From: Anaerolineales bacterium
Lineage (GTDB): Bacteria > Chloroflexota > Anaerolineae > Anaerolineales > E44-bin32
NCBI GenBank assembly: GCA_004376465.1
Contig: SOJU01000153.1
Location: 1 to 37,526 of the forward strand
Length of the DNA stretch: 37,526 nt
Direction: 5' to 3'
In this document: piece by piece, positions 1 through 7,272 of the stretch
Numbering within the stretch: the first letter of the stretch is position 1
Layout of the letters: the number at the start of each line of letters is the position of its first letter
Program-made: the position numbers and the translations under genes
Notes under the pieces: model-generated
Told to the model about the DNA's origin: nothing
The model's input: only the letters and a program-made list of their open reading frames with translations
Databases searched by the model: none

Positions 1-18
1 TCGAAAGGAGGTAAGCGG

Positions 19-50
19 CTCCTCCCCACCGCAAGCAGTGGGGTTTCCGC
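19..50 (-). mobile_element. Solitary IS200/IS605-type right-end hairpin
   Basis: The plus strand reads CTCCCCACCGCAAGCAGTGGGG, a stem-loop (CCCCAC / GTGGGG around a CGCAAGCA loop). It closely resembles the hairpin beside the tnpB gene at 12211-12236 (CTCCCCGCCGCAAGCGACGGGG). On that model a tnpB should follow to the right on the minus strand, but only the broken toxin gene lies there. I read it as a right-end scar or the end of an element internally deleted or lying outside the window. The exact boundary cannot be set because only one end is visible. Confidence 0.5.
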
Positions 51-60
51 CGCTATGATT

Positions 61-378
61 CTCATGAAATGATATGCACGTCAATTCTTCCATTTCATCT
101 TGCCGATCAATTTTCATTTTAATATATACTTCGTGACCTAAAATCTCTTTTCCAAAAACCCATATTCACCAGGAAAATCTCGATCTGGTTCAGGTCCTTT
201 AGAATATTCTTCCACATGTTAGGCTTAATAACTCCTGCCTAGAACCTTCCATAGTCAGACCAATGTCAACAATGTCTTGTAGATTTATCGACCGCTTGGC
301 GAAAATCACTCTCCCATAAGCAATCAGGGATTTTGCGGCTTTCAAGAACTTTGCGACTTCTTCCTTGCTTGCAATCAT
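61..378 (-). pseudogene. Broken MqsR-like toxin gene fragment
   Basis: Reading the minus strand from ATG at 378 gives MIASKEEVAKFLKAAKSLI..., which then needs two frameshifts to continue. After ...ELLSLT the frame moves to VEEYSKGPEPDRDFPGEY, and after GEY it moves again to VFGKEILGHEVYIKMKID...LTCISFHE. From memory, this pieced-together order (MIA(S/T)KEEV, then Y.KGPEPD, VFGKE, EVYIK and finally CISFHE) resembles the MqsR-type toxin family often paired with a YgiT-type zinc-finger antitoxin. The usual few C-terminal residues after CISFHE are missing and are replaced by the IS-end hairpin at 19-50. No antitoxin gene is visible on either side. A second in-window start, ATG at 406 behind an AGGAGGT, is out of frame with this one, which suggests a further lesion near the start. 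The toxin is therefore predicted to be dead. Confidence 0.6.
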
Positions 379-411
379 ACATATACTCCGTCCCCTCGGG
401 CGCCATAGTGA

Positions 412-418
412 CCTCCTT
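412..418 (-). promoter_or_regulatory. Strong Shine-Dalgarno left from the broken toxin locus
   Basis: The minus strand shows AGGAGGT six to seven bases before an ATG at 406. That ATG opens only a short frame not in phase with the recognisable toxin start at 378, so the site looks like a relic of the intact locus. Confidence 0.4.
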
Positions 419-448
419 TTAATATCACTAGATATAGGACCTAGGATA

Positions 449-478
449 TATATATCATATGATATGCTTATTGGTCAA
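449..478 (-). promoter_or_regulatory. Putative sigma-70 promoter of the toxin relic
   Basis: On the minus strand TTGACC (478-473) is followed after about 18 bases by TATATA (454-449) in an AT-rich stretch. It points at the AGGAGGT and the broken toxin gene. The rest of the 407-558 gap shows nothing else I recognise. Confidence 0.45.
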
Positions 479-558
479 ATAAAAACGGTTCGTTTCCTAT
501 CTGTTGGCTTTGTTCCATTAGATAAAGTTTTACCGAGCAGCAATGGAAGCGCAGGCTA

Positions 559-2658
559 TCATTCACCCATACGCAGGCGGACATCGATCGCCTGCGCGCC
601 ACTTCCCACCGCCTGTACACGGAGAGGGTTAATTTCGAGCTCTATCACTTGAGGGTTCTCTAGCGCTAGTTGACTGATTCGGAGGAGGCTTTCGATCACC
701 GCTTCTCGATCTACGGCTGGAGTGCTTCGATAGCCTCGCAAGCGTCGACCAGCCCAAGTCTGATCAACCATTTCTTCCGCCTCGGTACGGCTCAGCGGAG
801 CGAGGGCGAAAGAGACATCTTTCAACGCCTCGACTTCCGTACCCCCGGCACCGAACATCAATAGAGGCCCAAATTGCGGGTCGCGCACAAAACCGACGAT
901 CACATCTTGCCCCGTCGGGACATAAGCCTGCACCATTACTCCCTGCACCTCGACTCGCGGAACCGAACTGCGCACGCGACGCAAAACGGAACGATATGCA
1001 TCCTCCACTTCTGAAACATCTTCTAAATCCAGTGAGACTGCTCCAGCATCGGATTTATGGGTGAGGTCATACGAATCCGCTTTGAGCGCCACAGGGAAAC
1101 CTATCTCCTTAGCGGCACTCGCAGCATCCTCAGCGCTGGTCACTTCCTGATGTTTAGGAATAAGAATCCTATAAGCGTTGACGATCCTCGCGGCGACATC
1201 CGCAGTCACGAACCCTTCCGCTCCAGAACTGGCTTCTTGCAAAGTGGACTCTACTACCCCCTGCTTGACATCATCGAACACGACCACATTTTCGGTTGGC
1301 TTTATTAGCTGGTTTGAGCGTTCGTAGAGCACACGCAAGGCAGAGGCTGCACGCTCCGGGAATCGATAATCGGGAATGCGTGCGCCCCTGAAGAGCCGGG
1401 CGGCATGTGCGATAAGTTCCTCGCCCATTAACGCGATCAATACAGGTTTCGTCGCTGTCTGGATCACAGGGATGATTGCGCCTGCGACTTCTGCTGCAGT
1501 CGTCACCGGTGGAGGCGGCAGAATCACGATGATTCCATCTACGCCATCATCTGTTAGCAATTGGCGCAAGCTGTCGGCGTACTCGCGCGGCCCAGCCCCC
1601 GCCAGCATGTCGACGGGATTATTCAAACTAGCCGCACTTGGAAGGAACTCACCCAATTCCCCCCTGGTATGGTCAGTCAGTTTCGCTAGCCTTAAACCGT
1701 TATCATCCAGCGCATCGGCGGCGATAACGCCCGGTCCACCAGCGTTGGTGAGCACAGCCATGTTTGGACCAGAAGGCGGTTGACACCATGCTAGAGCTCT
1801 CGCCCAATCGAACATCTCTTCACTATGCCGGGCCCTGATCACTCCTGCTTTACGAAATGCCGCGTCGAAGGCGACATCTCGCCCGGCAAGCGCGCCGGTG
1901 TGAGACACTACCGCTGCACGTCCCCCCTCAGAGCGTCCGACTTTAATCGCCACGACCGGCACATCCAACGCGACCTTCCGCGCTTGCTTGATGAAGTTTT
2001 CTCCGTCCCCAACCCCCTCAAGATACATTGCGATTACGCGTGTATTCGGATCAGCCGCAGTCGGCGCCAGGAGATCTCCCTCATTCAAATCCATCTGGTT
2101 GCCCAAACTCAATAATCGGGACAATCCAAAGCCTTGACCACGCGCCCAGTCGATCACCGCTTCGCAAATAGCTCCCGAGTGGGACAGAAAGGCGATATCG
2201 CCCTTAATAGGTCCTGGAAGCGGCAGGAAACTCGTATCAATCGGAAGATGGGTATCCAGATAGCCGATACAGTTCGGCCCTAAAACACGGATGCCGTAGG
2301 ACTGGGCGATCTCCATGCACTGTTGCTCGAGGCGAATTCCTTTCTCGCCTGTTTCACTAAACCCGCCCGATCCCACGATCGCAAAGCCAATCCCCCGCTT
2401 ACCGCAGGCTTCCAACACTTCTGGCACCGACCGTGCAGGGATCATGATCACAGCCAGGTCCACCGGATCAGGAACGCTTCCAACATCGGGATGTAGCGGT
2501 CGGTCAAAAAGGTACCCGCCGCTGGGATTCACGAAGTGAATCGCGCCGGGGTATCCTGAAACAACCAGGTTGCGAGCGACTCCATAGCCCAATTTATTTG
2601 GATTCTGGGAGGCACCGATAACAGCGACCCCTCTGGGAGATAAGAGACCCTCAAACAT
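559..2658 (-). CDS. Acyl-CoA synthetase, NDP-forming (acetate-CoA ligase, ADP-forming type)
   Basis: The 699-residue protein is the single-chain fusion form of ADP-forming acetyl/acyl-CoA synthetase. It opens with a CoA-binding Rossmann domain (GVAVIGASQNPNKLGYGVARN, roughly residues 10-130). Succinyl-CoA-ligase-like flavodoxin domains follow, with the conserved VSHTGALAGRD segment that holds the phospho-histidine region. It ends in an ATP-grasp domain (GFPVALKADSYDLTHKSDAG near residue 520, MVQAYVPTGQDVIVG, EINPLRV). The family interconverts acyl-CoA + ADP + Pi and acid + ATP + CoA, giving substrate-level phosphorylation in the cytoplasm or running in reverse for acid activation. ATG at 2658 follows GGAG at seven bases. 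It is divergent from the BFN gene. The true acyl substrate cannot be read from sequence. Confidence 0.9.
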   Translation of the reverse strand: MFEGLLSPRGVAVIGASQNPNKLGYGVARNLVVSGYPGAIHFVNPSGGYLFDRPLHPDVGSVPDPVDLAVIMIPARSVPEVLEACGKRGIGFAIVGSGGFSETGEKGIRLEQQCMEIAQSYGIRVLGPNCIGYLDTHLPIDTSFLPLPGPIKGDIAFLSHSGAICEAVIDWARGQGFGLSRLLSLGNQMDLNEGDLLAPTAADPNTRVIAMYLEGVGDGENFIKQARKVALDVPVVAIKVGRSEGGRAAVVSHTGALAGRDVAFDAAFRKAGVIRARHSEEMFDWARALAWCQPPSGPNMAVLTNAGGPGVIAADALDDNGLRLAKLTDHTRGELGEFLPSAASLNNPVDMLAGAGPREYADSLRQLLTDDGVDGIIVILPPPPVTTAAEVAGAIIPVIQTATKPVLIALMGEELIAHAARLFRGARIPDYRFPERAASALRVLYERSNQLIKPTENVVVFDDVKQGVVESTLQEASSGAEGFVTADVAARIVNAYRILIPKHQEVTSAEDAASAAKEIGFPVALKADSYDLTHKSDAGAVSLDLEDVSEVEDAYRSVLRRVRSSVPRVEVQGVMVQAYVPTGQDVIVGFVRDPQFGPLLMFGAGGTEVEALKDVSFALAPLSRTEAEEMVDQTWAGRRLRGYRSTPAVDREAVIESLLRISQLALENPQVIELEINPLRVQAVGSGAQAIDVRLRMGE

Positions 2659-2760
2659 TTATAAACTCCGTCTGTCCTTGGTAATGGAATTCCACATACA
2701 ATCTTAGCAGACCTCATCGACAAAGACACCTTCGCGATGCACGTGTTCAATATCTACCCA

Positions 2761-2769
2761 TGTTATAAT
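2761..2769 (+). promoter_or_regulatory. Extended -10 promoter for the BFN gene
   Basis: TGTTATAAT at 2761-2769 is a perfect TATAAT preceded by TGn, with no good -35 hexamer 17 bases upstream. It lies about 40 bases before the ATG at 2811. Confidence 0.55.
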
Positions 2770-2810
2770 CGCTTCATCCATGAGAAATGGTGGATTTGGA
2801 GGCTTGGTGG

Positions 2811-3332
2811 ATGGTTGAAGTCGAGATAGACAGCATTCGAGTTAGCCTGATGTCTCAACAGCGGATCGTTATCCTGAAGGAGCGAAATTCCGAGCGATTC
2901 CTGCCCATCTGGATCGGCCCCTACGAAGCTGAGGCAATCACGCTCAGCCTACAGGAAGTTGAAGTCACCCGGCCCTTAACGCATGATCTGCTTCGCAACA
3001 TCCTGCAAGAACTTGGCGCAGAAATCATTCAAGTTAATATCACCGCTCTCCGTGATGATGTCTTTTACGCTCGAATTATCGTAACCATTAATGGCCGTGA
3101 AATCTCAATCGATTCGCGCCCTTCAGACGCCCTCGCTCTCGCGGTTCGCTCTCACGTTCCCGTTTTCATCGCTGAAGACGTCATGAACGAAGCCGCATCC
3201 ATTCCCGAAGAAAACATCGAAGGGGAAGAGATCGAGGGGGAACCCGATGAACGCTTGGACGTATTTAAGGATTTTGTTGAGACGCTTAACCTCGATGATC
3301 TCGAAACTACCGAAGATGACGATAAGGAATAA
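2811..3332 (+). CDS. Bifunctional nuclease (BFN / DUF151) family protein
   Basis: The 173-residue protein carries the BFN domain over about residues 1-135: VEVEIDSIRV, ILKERNSERFLPIWIGPYEAEAI, then the typical SRPSDALALAVR and PVFIAEDVM segments. An acidic tail (EEENIEGEEIEGE...) extends beyond the domain. Family members are small proteins reported to have DNase/RNase activity in plants and are common in Chloroflexota, Actinobacteria and Thermotoga, usually with unknown physiological role. I chose ATG 2811, not the upstream ATG at 2787, because GGAGG sits eight bases before it and the family begins near MVEVEI. It stands alone between the divergent acyl-CoA synthetase and dnaB. Confidence 0.85.
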   Translation: MVEVEIDSIRVSLMSQQRIVILKERNSERFLPIWIGPYEAEAITLSLQEVEVTRPLTHDLLRNILQELGAEIIQVNITALRDDVFYARIIVTINGREISIDSRPSDALALAVRSHVPVFIAEDVMNEAASIPEENIEGEEIEGEPDERLDVFKDFVETLNLDDLETTEDDDKE

Positions 3333-3443
3333 ACCAATTCATCGACTTTAAGTGCGCTCGGTCCAACTTTTCACTACTGCGCATCAGGCATCAGAGCGCA
3401 ATCGAAATCTCTCCATGATGTTCACGAGAATTTGTCAAAAAAT

Positions 3444-4838
3444 ATGAGTGATCAACCACAACCTCCTAAAAGCATCTCTCCATCCGGTGATGGCCGTCCG
3501 ACTCAGGAAATGCCGCACGACCGCCAAGCAGAAGAAGCTGTGCTCGGATCTGTGTTGGTGAACCCGGAGGTTTATTTCGACGTCGCTCATTTTCTTTCAG
3601 TTGAAGATTTCTTCCTTCATCGCAACCAGTGGATATGGGAAGCGTTCACCAGCCTGCAAGAACAGCGCCTCCCGGTCGACATCCTTACAGCATCCGAGGA
3701 GTTGGAGCGCCAGGGACGCTTGGACGAGGTCGGGGGTCCAGCATACCTGACAACGCTTATTAACAACGTTCCATCCTCCCTGCATGCCGAGGCATACGCA
3801 CGTGTGGTGGAAGAGACCGCCACCCGGCGCCGGCTCCTGGGCGCCGCGGCTCAAATCGCGCGTCTTGCATATCAAAGCGGGACGACTATTGAGGATGTCG
3901 TTAACGAATCAGAGCAATCGATTTTCGGAGTGAGCGAACGTCGCCTCGCTCACCATTTGCAGCCGATCAAACGGGTTCTTAGTTCTTATTACGACCGCAT
4001 CGATTACCTCGCCCGACACCAGGATGAGACCATCGGTGTGCCGACCGGCTTCATAGACCTGGATCGTCTTCTGGGCGGCATGCAGTCGAGCGACTTGTTG
4101 ATCATCGCCGGCCGACCAGGGCAAGGGAAATCAGGCTTCTGCATATCGGCAGCGAAGAACGCCAGCCAGATCCACAAGAAACATGTTGCTTTGTTCTCGC
4201 TGGAAATGTCAAACGAGCAGCTCGTTCAGCGACTGCTCTCTCAGGAAACCTCGATCGATTCACAGCGATTGCGTATGGCAAACCTACGTGATGACGAATG
4301 GCCCCTCTTTACACAAGCCGTAAGCGCGCTAAGCGACACGCACATTTATCTGGACGATACCCCGGCCATCACACCTCTGCAGTTGAGGACCAAGTGCCGC
4401 AGGTTGCATATGGAAATCGGGCTAGACCTGATAATCGTGGATTATCTCCAGTTAATGACGGGAGATTCCAGGATTGACAATCGCGTTCAGGAGGTCTCCT
4501 ACATCTCACGGAACTTAAAAGGTCTGGCCCGTGAGCTGAACGTGCCCGTACTAGCAGCCGCGCAATTATCAAGGGCTGTAGAATCCCGGCGTCCGCCTCG
4601 CCCAATCCTTTCCGACCTGCGCGAATCCGGGAGCCTCGAACAGGATGCCGATGTCGTGATGTTTATATACCGTCCCGATCAATACGAGGAAGATACGTTA
4701 AAACAGAACATCGCCGAGATTATCGTTGCCAAGCATCGTAACGGACCAGTCGGCAGCGTGGAACTCGTATTCCGTCAGTCATTGGCGAAGTTCGAAAACG
4801 CGGCGACACGCCAGGTCGACCTGGCCGCAGGCACGTGA
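3444..4838 (+). CDS. dnaB: Replicative DNA helicase DnaB
   Basis: This is the hexameric 5'-3' helicase that unwinds the fork and recruits primase. The N-terminal DnaB_N domain begins MPHDRQAEEAVLGSVL. The RecA-like C-terminal domain has Walker A GRPGQGKS at about residues 223-230 (commonly GRPSMGKT in the family), FSLEMS, Walker B LIIVDYLQLM and the ELNVPVLAAAQLSR and SDLRESGSLEQDADVV motifs. At about 464 residues it is of normal length and shows no intein. The track uses TTG 3432. I prefer ATG 3444, because GAGAA at 3426-3430 is nearly touching the TTG but 13 bases from the ATG, although neither ribosome site is strong. It leads a cluster with DnaD-like and DnaC-like genes, so helicase and putative loaders are co-encoded. 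Confidence 0.95.
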   Translation: MSDQPQPPKSISPSGDGRPTQEMPHDRQAEEAVLGSVLVNPEVYFDVAHFLSVEDFFLHRNQWIWEAFTSLQEQRLPVDILTASEELERQGRLDEVGGPAYLTTLINNVPSSLHAEAYARVVEETATRRRLLGAAAQIARLAYQSGTTIEDVVNESEQSIFGVSERRLAHHLQPIKRVLSSYYDRIDYLARHQDETIGVPTGFIDLDRLLGGMQSSDLLIIAGRPGQGKSGFCISAAKNASQIHKKHVALFSLEMSNEQLVQRLLSQETSIDSQRLRMANLRDDEWPLFTQAVSALSDTHIYLDDTPAITPLQLRTKCRRLHMEIGLDLIIVDYLQLMTGDSRIDNRVQEVSYISRNLKGLARELNVPVLAAAQLSRAVESRRPPRPILSDLRESGSLEQDADVVMFIYRPDQYEEDTLKQNIAEIIVAKHRNGPVGSVELVFRQSLAKFENAATRQVDLAAGT

Positions 4839-4875
4839 GTGGGCAGAGTCATCCCTGATCCTAAAAACGATATCG

Positions 4876-5604
4876 ATGAATAAAACCGAAAGTTTCACTG
4901 GGTTTCCAGAGGGGAAACTTCCCCTCACCCCTATTCCCAATACCTTCTTTAGCGAACTCCTCCCGAGGATCGATCACCTCGGCGAGTTCAAGGTCACTAT
5001 TTACGCTTTCTGGGCTCTGACCCAGAAGGAAGGGCGTTATCGATACATCAGCCTGGAGGAGATGGCTGCCGACCAGTTGCTGATGGAGGGGTTCAAGCCG
5101 GAGACAATGACACCGCTGGAAATGTTGATCGATGCACTGGAGCGGGCTGTCTCTCGCGGAACCTTCCTGAAGGTGAATGTCGAATTCGATCAGGGAGAGG
5201 ACAGCTATTTCTTTCTCAACAGTCCCAAAGGGCGAGCAGCGATCGCTTCAATCGAAGCAGGAGATTGGCAGCCCACAGGGGATCCAGAAGCGCCTATCTC
5301 TCTAGCCCTCGAGAGGCCCAACATCTATACTCTCTACGAACAGAACATCGGCCCGCTGACGCCGATGATCGCCGAGCAGCTCCGCGAAGCGGAAAACGAG
5401 TACCCGCCTGATTGGATTGAAGAGGCTGTCCTTATCGCGGTGACGAACAACGTCCGTAAGTGGCGTTATATCGAAGCTATCTTGGAAGATTGGCAGAATA
5501 GAGGCAAGGATGAGCGAAAAGATCGAGGAGACTCTGAAAAGGCTCGCCGCCGCTACGTCGAAGGAAAATTCGCTGACTTCTGGGACACAGCAGCAGACGA
5601 GTAA
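4876..5604 (+). CDS. dnaD: DnaD-domain primosome protein
   Basis: The 242-residue protein has a winged-helix-like N-terminal half (TPIPNTFFSELLPRIDHLGEFKVTIYAFW...). Its C-terminal DnaD domain is clear at about residues 150-200: YEQNIGPLTPMIAEQLREAENEYPPDWIEEAV, then AVTNNVRKWRYIEAILEDW. DnaD proteins act in primosome assembly and helicase loading in Firmicutes, and position between dnaB and a DnaC-like ATPase supports that role here. ATG 4876 is chosen over the ORF-track start at 4726, because the first 50 codons of the track ORF lie inside dnaB in another frame. The 3' end (KARRRYVEGKFADFWD) overlaps the next gene by 95 bases if the earlier start of that gene is used. Confidence 0.85.
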   Translation: MNKTESFTGFPEGKLPLTPIPNTFFSELLPRIDHLGEFKVTIYAFWALTQKEGRYRYISLEEMAADQLLMEGFKPETMTPLEMLIDALERAVSRGTFLKVNVEFDQGEDSYFFLNSPKGRAAIASIEAGDWQPTGDPEAPISLALERPNIYTLYEQNIGPLTPMIAEQLREAENEYPPDWIEEAVLIAVTNNVRKWRYIEAILEDWQNRGKDERKDRGDSEKARRRYVEGKFADFWDTAADE

Positions 5605-6934
5605 CCACATGGATTCATCACAGCCAAAGCACTTGATAGGTGACCCGGATTGCCCTCACTGCCAAGGTCAGGGTTATTTGCGCGCAGATCTCCCCATTGA
5701 TCATCCGGATTTTGGCCACCTCCAGATTTGCACTTGCAGACAAGTAGATGTGCACGAGCGAATGCATGCGCGTCTGTTCCGCATGAGTCAACTCGACGAG
5801 CTCCAGCACCTCACTTTCGATTCTTTCAACCCGCATGGTCGGGTGGGGCTTGGTCCTCAACAGCAGGAATCGCTTGAGAGAGCATTCAACCAGGCTCATA
5901 CATTCTCAGAACAGGTAGAAGGATGGCTTCTGATCCAGGGCGGGTTCGGATGTGGGAAGACACATCTGGCCGCGGCGATCGCCAATAACGCCGTGGGGAA
6001 CGGCATTCCTACGCTCTTCCTGACGGTACCGGACCTGCTCGATCAACTTCGTTATTCTTACTCGGACGAAGAAGTCACGTTTGAAGACCGCTTCGAGCAA
6101 ATCCGCTCTGCTCCGCTTCTTATCCTGGATGATTTCGGGACGCAAAGCGCAACCCCGTGGGCGCGAGAGAAGCTCTTCCAAATCTTGAACTTCCGCTATA
6201 TCAACCAACTGCCCTTGGTTGTGACGACGAATCTCGCTATAGAGGAGATTGAGGGGAGAATGCGCTCACGTCTCTCCGACCCGGAGATTGTCACCTATGT
6301 GCGCATTTACGCTCCAGATCATCGCCGCCCGTTCGACGATACGGGTCAACACGAACTCTCATCTCTCTCCATCCATGGCCATCAAACCTTCGGCACTTTC
6401 AATCTGAGGAAGGATGAAAAGCTCCCCGCGAAGGATTTAAAAACCCTCGATCAAGCGTTTAAAGCAGCACAGACATTCGCCGAAGAACCCAAAGGCTGGC
6501 TTGTCCTCATGGGAACTTACGGATGCGGTAAGACACACCTGGCCGCATCTATTGCTAACTACCGTGCTAGCCACGGTTTTCCCGTCATGTTCGTTGTCGT
6601 GCCCGACATGCTCGATCACCTTCGGGCTACATTCAGTCCTGATAGCATGATTTCGTACGATCGACGATTCGATGAAATCCGAACTGCGGATCTGCTCGTC
6701 TTAGACGACCTGGGAACGCAGTCGATGAAGCCCTGGGTGCGCGAGAAGTTGTACCAACTCTTTAATTACCGGTACAACGCGAGCCTTCCGACAGTCATAA
6801 CGACCGCAGATGCTCTTGAAGAGATTGATCCCAGGCTTCGTGCCCGAATGGGTGATCGCCGGTTGGTGACCGGAGTTGGTATCACCACGCCCTCCTACAA
6901 GGGAAAAACAACCAGGAGACGTCCTAAGCGTTGA
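5510..6934 (+). CDS. Tandem DnaC-like AAA+ ATPase (helicase loader-like), two fused ATPase domains
   Basis: The 474-residue protein starts with a four-cysteine knuckle (CPHC at 48-51, CTC at 74-76), as in DnaC-type proteins, followed by two complete DnaC/IstB-like AAA+ modules. Module 1 has Walker A GGFGCGKTH (144-152), Walker B LLILDDFG (203-210) and a basic MRSRLSD segment. Module 2 has GTYGCGKTH (335-343), LLVLDDLG (395-402) and RLRARMGD. Both modules share the order E/QVEGWL.., PDLLDQLR / PDMLDHLR and W.REKL(F/Y)Q..N(F/Y)RY, so an internal duplication is clear. Ordinary DnaC and DnaI have one ATPase domain and about 250-310 residues. ATG 5510 follows GAGG but overlaps dnaD by 95 bases. 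ATG 5609 would avoid the overlap, has a poor ribosome site and keeps the Cys knuckle. Role inferred: loading the DnaB encoded upstream. Confidence 0.85.
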   Translation: MSEKIEETLKRLAAATSKENSLTSGTQQQTSNHMDSSQPKHLIGDPDCPHCQGQGYLRADLPIDHPDFGHLQICTCRQVDVHERMHARLFRMSQLDELQHLTFDSFNPHGRVGLGPQQQESLERAFNQAHTFSEQVEGWLLIQGGFGCGKTHLAAAIANNAVGNGIPTLFLTVPDLLDQLRYSYSDEEVTFEDRFEQIRSAPLLILDDFGTQSATPWAREKLFQILNFRYINQLPLVVTTNLAIEEIEGRMRSRLSDPEIVTYVRIYAPDHRRPFDDTGQHELSSLSIHGHQTFGTFNLRKDEKLPAKDLKTLDQAFKAAQTFAEEPKGWLVLMGTYGCGKTHLAASIANYRASHGFPVMFVVVPDMLDHLRATFSPDSMISYDRRFDEIRTADLLVLDDLGTQSMKPWVREKLYQLFNYRYNASLPTVITTADALEEIDPRLRARMGDRRLVTGVGITTPSYKGKTTRRRPKR

Positions 6935-6960
6935 CCGCTATCTCTCGTGAATGGTACAAT
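6931..6960 (+). promoter_or_regulatory. Sigma-70 promoter of tRNA-Glu
   Basis: TTGACC (6931-6936), an 18-base spacer and TACAAT (6955-6960) sit 10 bases before the tRNA. The -35 box overlaps the stop codon (TGA 6932-6934) of the DnaC-like gene. Confidence 0.8.
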
Positions 6961-6970
6961 GCGGCTCGAT

Positions 6971-7046
6971 GCCCCCATCGTCTAGGGGACCAGGACGTAG
7001 CCCTTTCAAGGCTAAGACCGGGGTTCGAATCCCCGTGGGGGCACCA
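6971..7046 (+). tRNA. tRNA-Glu (anticodon UUC), CCA encoded
   Basis: A 7-bp acceptor stem pairs GCCCCCA with TGGGGGC. The anticodon arm is TAGCC-CTTTCAA-GGCTA with TTC at the anticodon, read as UUC, which decodes GAA/GAG. The T arm is CGGGG-TTCGAAT-CCCCG, and ACCA follows the acceptor stem, so the 3' CCA is genomically encoded. It has its own promoter and terminator and is therefore transcribed alone. Because the window also carries gatCAB, this or a related tRNA may serve the tRNA-dependent amidation route. Confidence 0.96.
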
Positions 7047-7059
7047 GGCATCACTCCTT

Positions 7060-7088
7060 GCACTCGAAACTGATCTCGAGTGCTTTTT
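7060..7088 (+). terminator. Rho-independent terminator after tRNA-Glu
   Basis: An 8-bp perfect stem GCACTCGA / TCGAGTGC with an 8-base loop is followed by TTTTT. Confidence 0.9.
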
Positions 7089-7219
7089 GGCCTCTATACA
7101 ATCACCGATTCGAAGCGAGCATCTCTCAACCCCTCGCCCAAACCCACGAATACTCCATGAACAATCGCCAATCACGATTTGAACAAGGTAAAAACACCTT
7201 CCCTTGTTAAATAGGAAAT

Positions 7220-7246
7220 GGGGCTGTCCACACTTTTGACAGCCCC
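7220..7246 (-). terminator. Terminator hairpin after the response regulator
   Basis: GGGGCTGTC pairs with GACAGCCCC (9 bp, 9-base loop), flanked by AAAT/ATT on the two sides. It lies 26 bases beyond the stop of the minus-strand receiver gene and could also stop plus-strand readthrough. A closely similar GGGGCTG...CAGCCCC hairpin occurs at 26563-26587. Confidence 0.7.
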
Positions 7247-7272
7247 ATTCCTAAATTCAACAATAAACTAAT

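Noticed and set aside
407-558. MqsA-type antitoxin gene upstream of the toxin relic
   Set aside because: No ORF with CxxC pairs exists in this gap on either strand.
365-652. 95-residue plus-strand ORF in the track
   Set aside because: It spans the toxin promoter region and runs into the acyl-CoA synthetase 3' end on the other strand. No ribosome site and no recognisable domain.
4726-4875. N-terminal extension of the DnaD-like protein in the ORF track
   Set aside because: These 50 codons mostly overlap dnaB in another frame, and the real start is ATG 4876.
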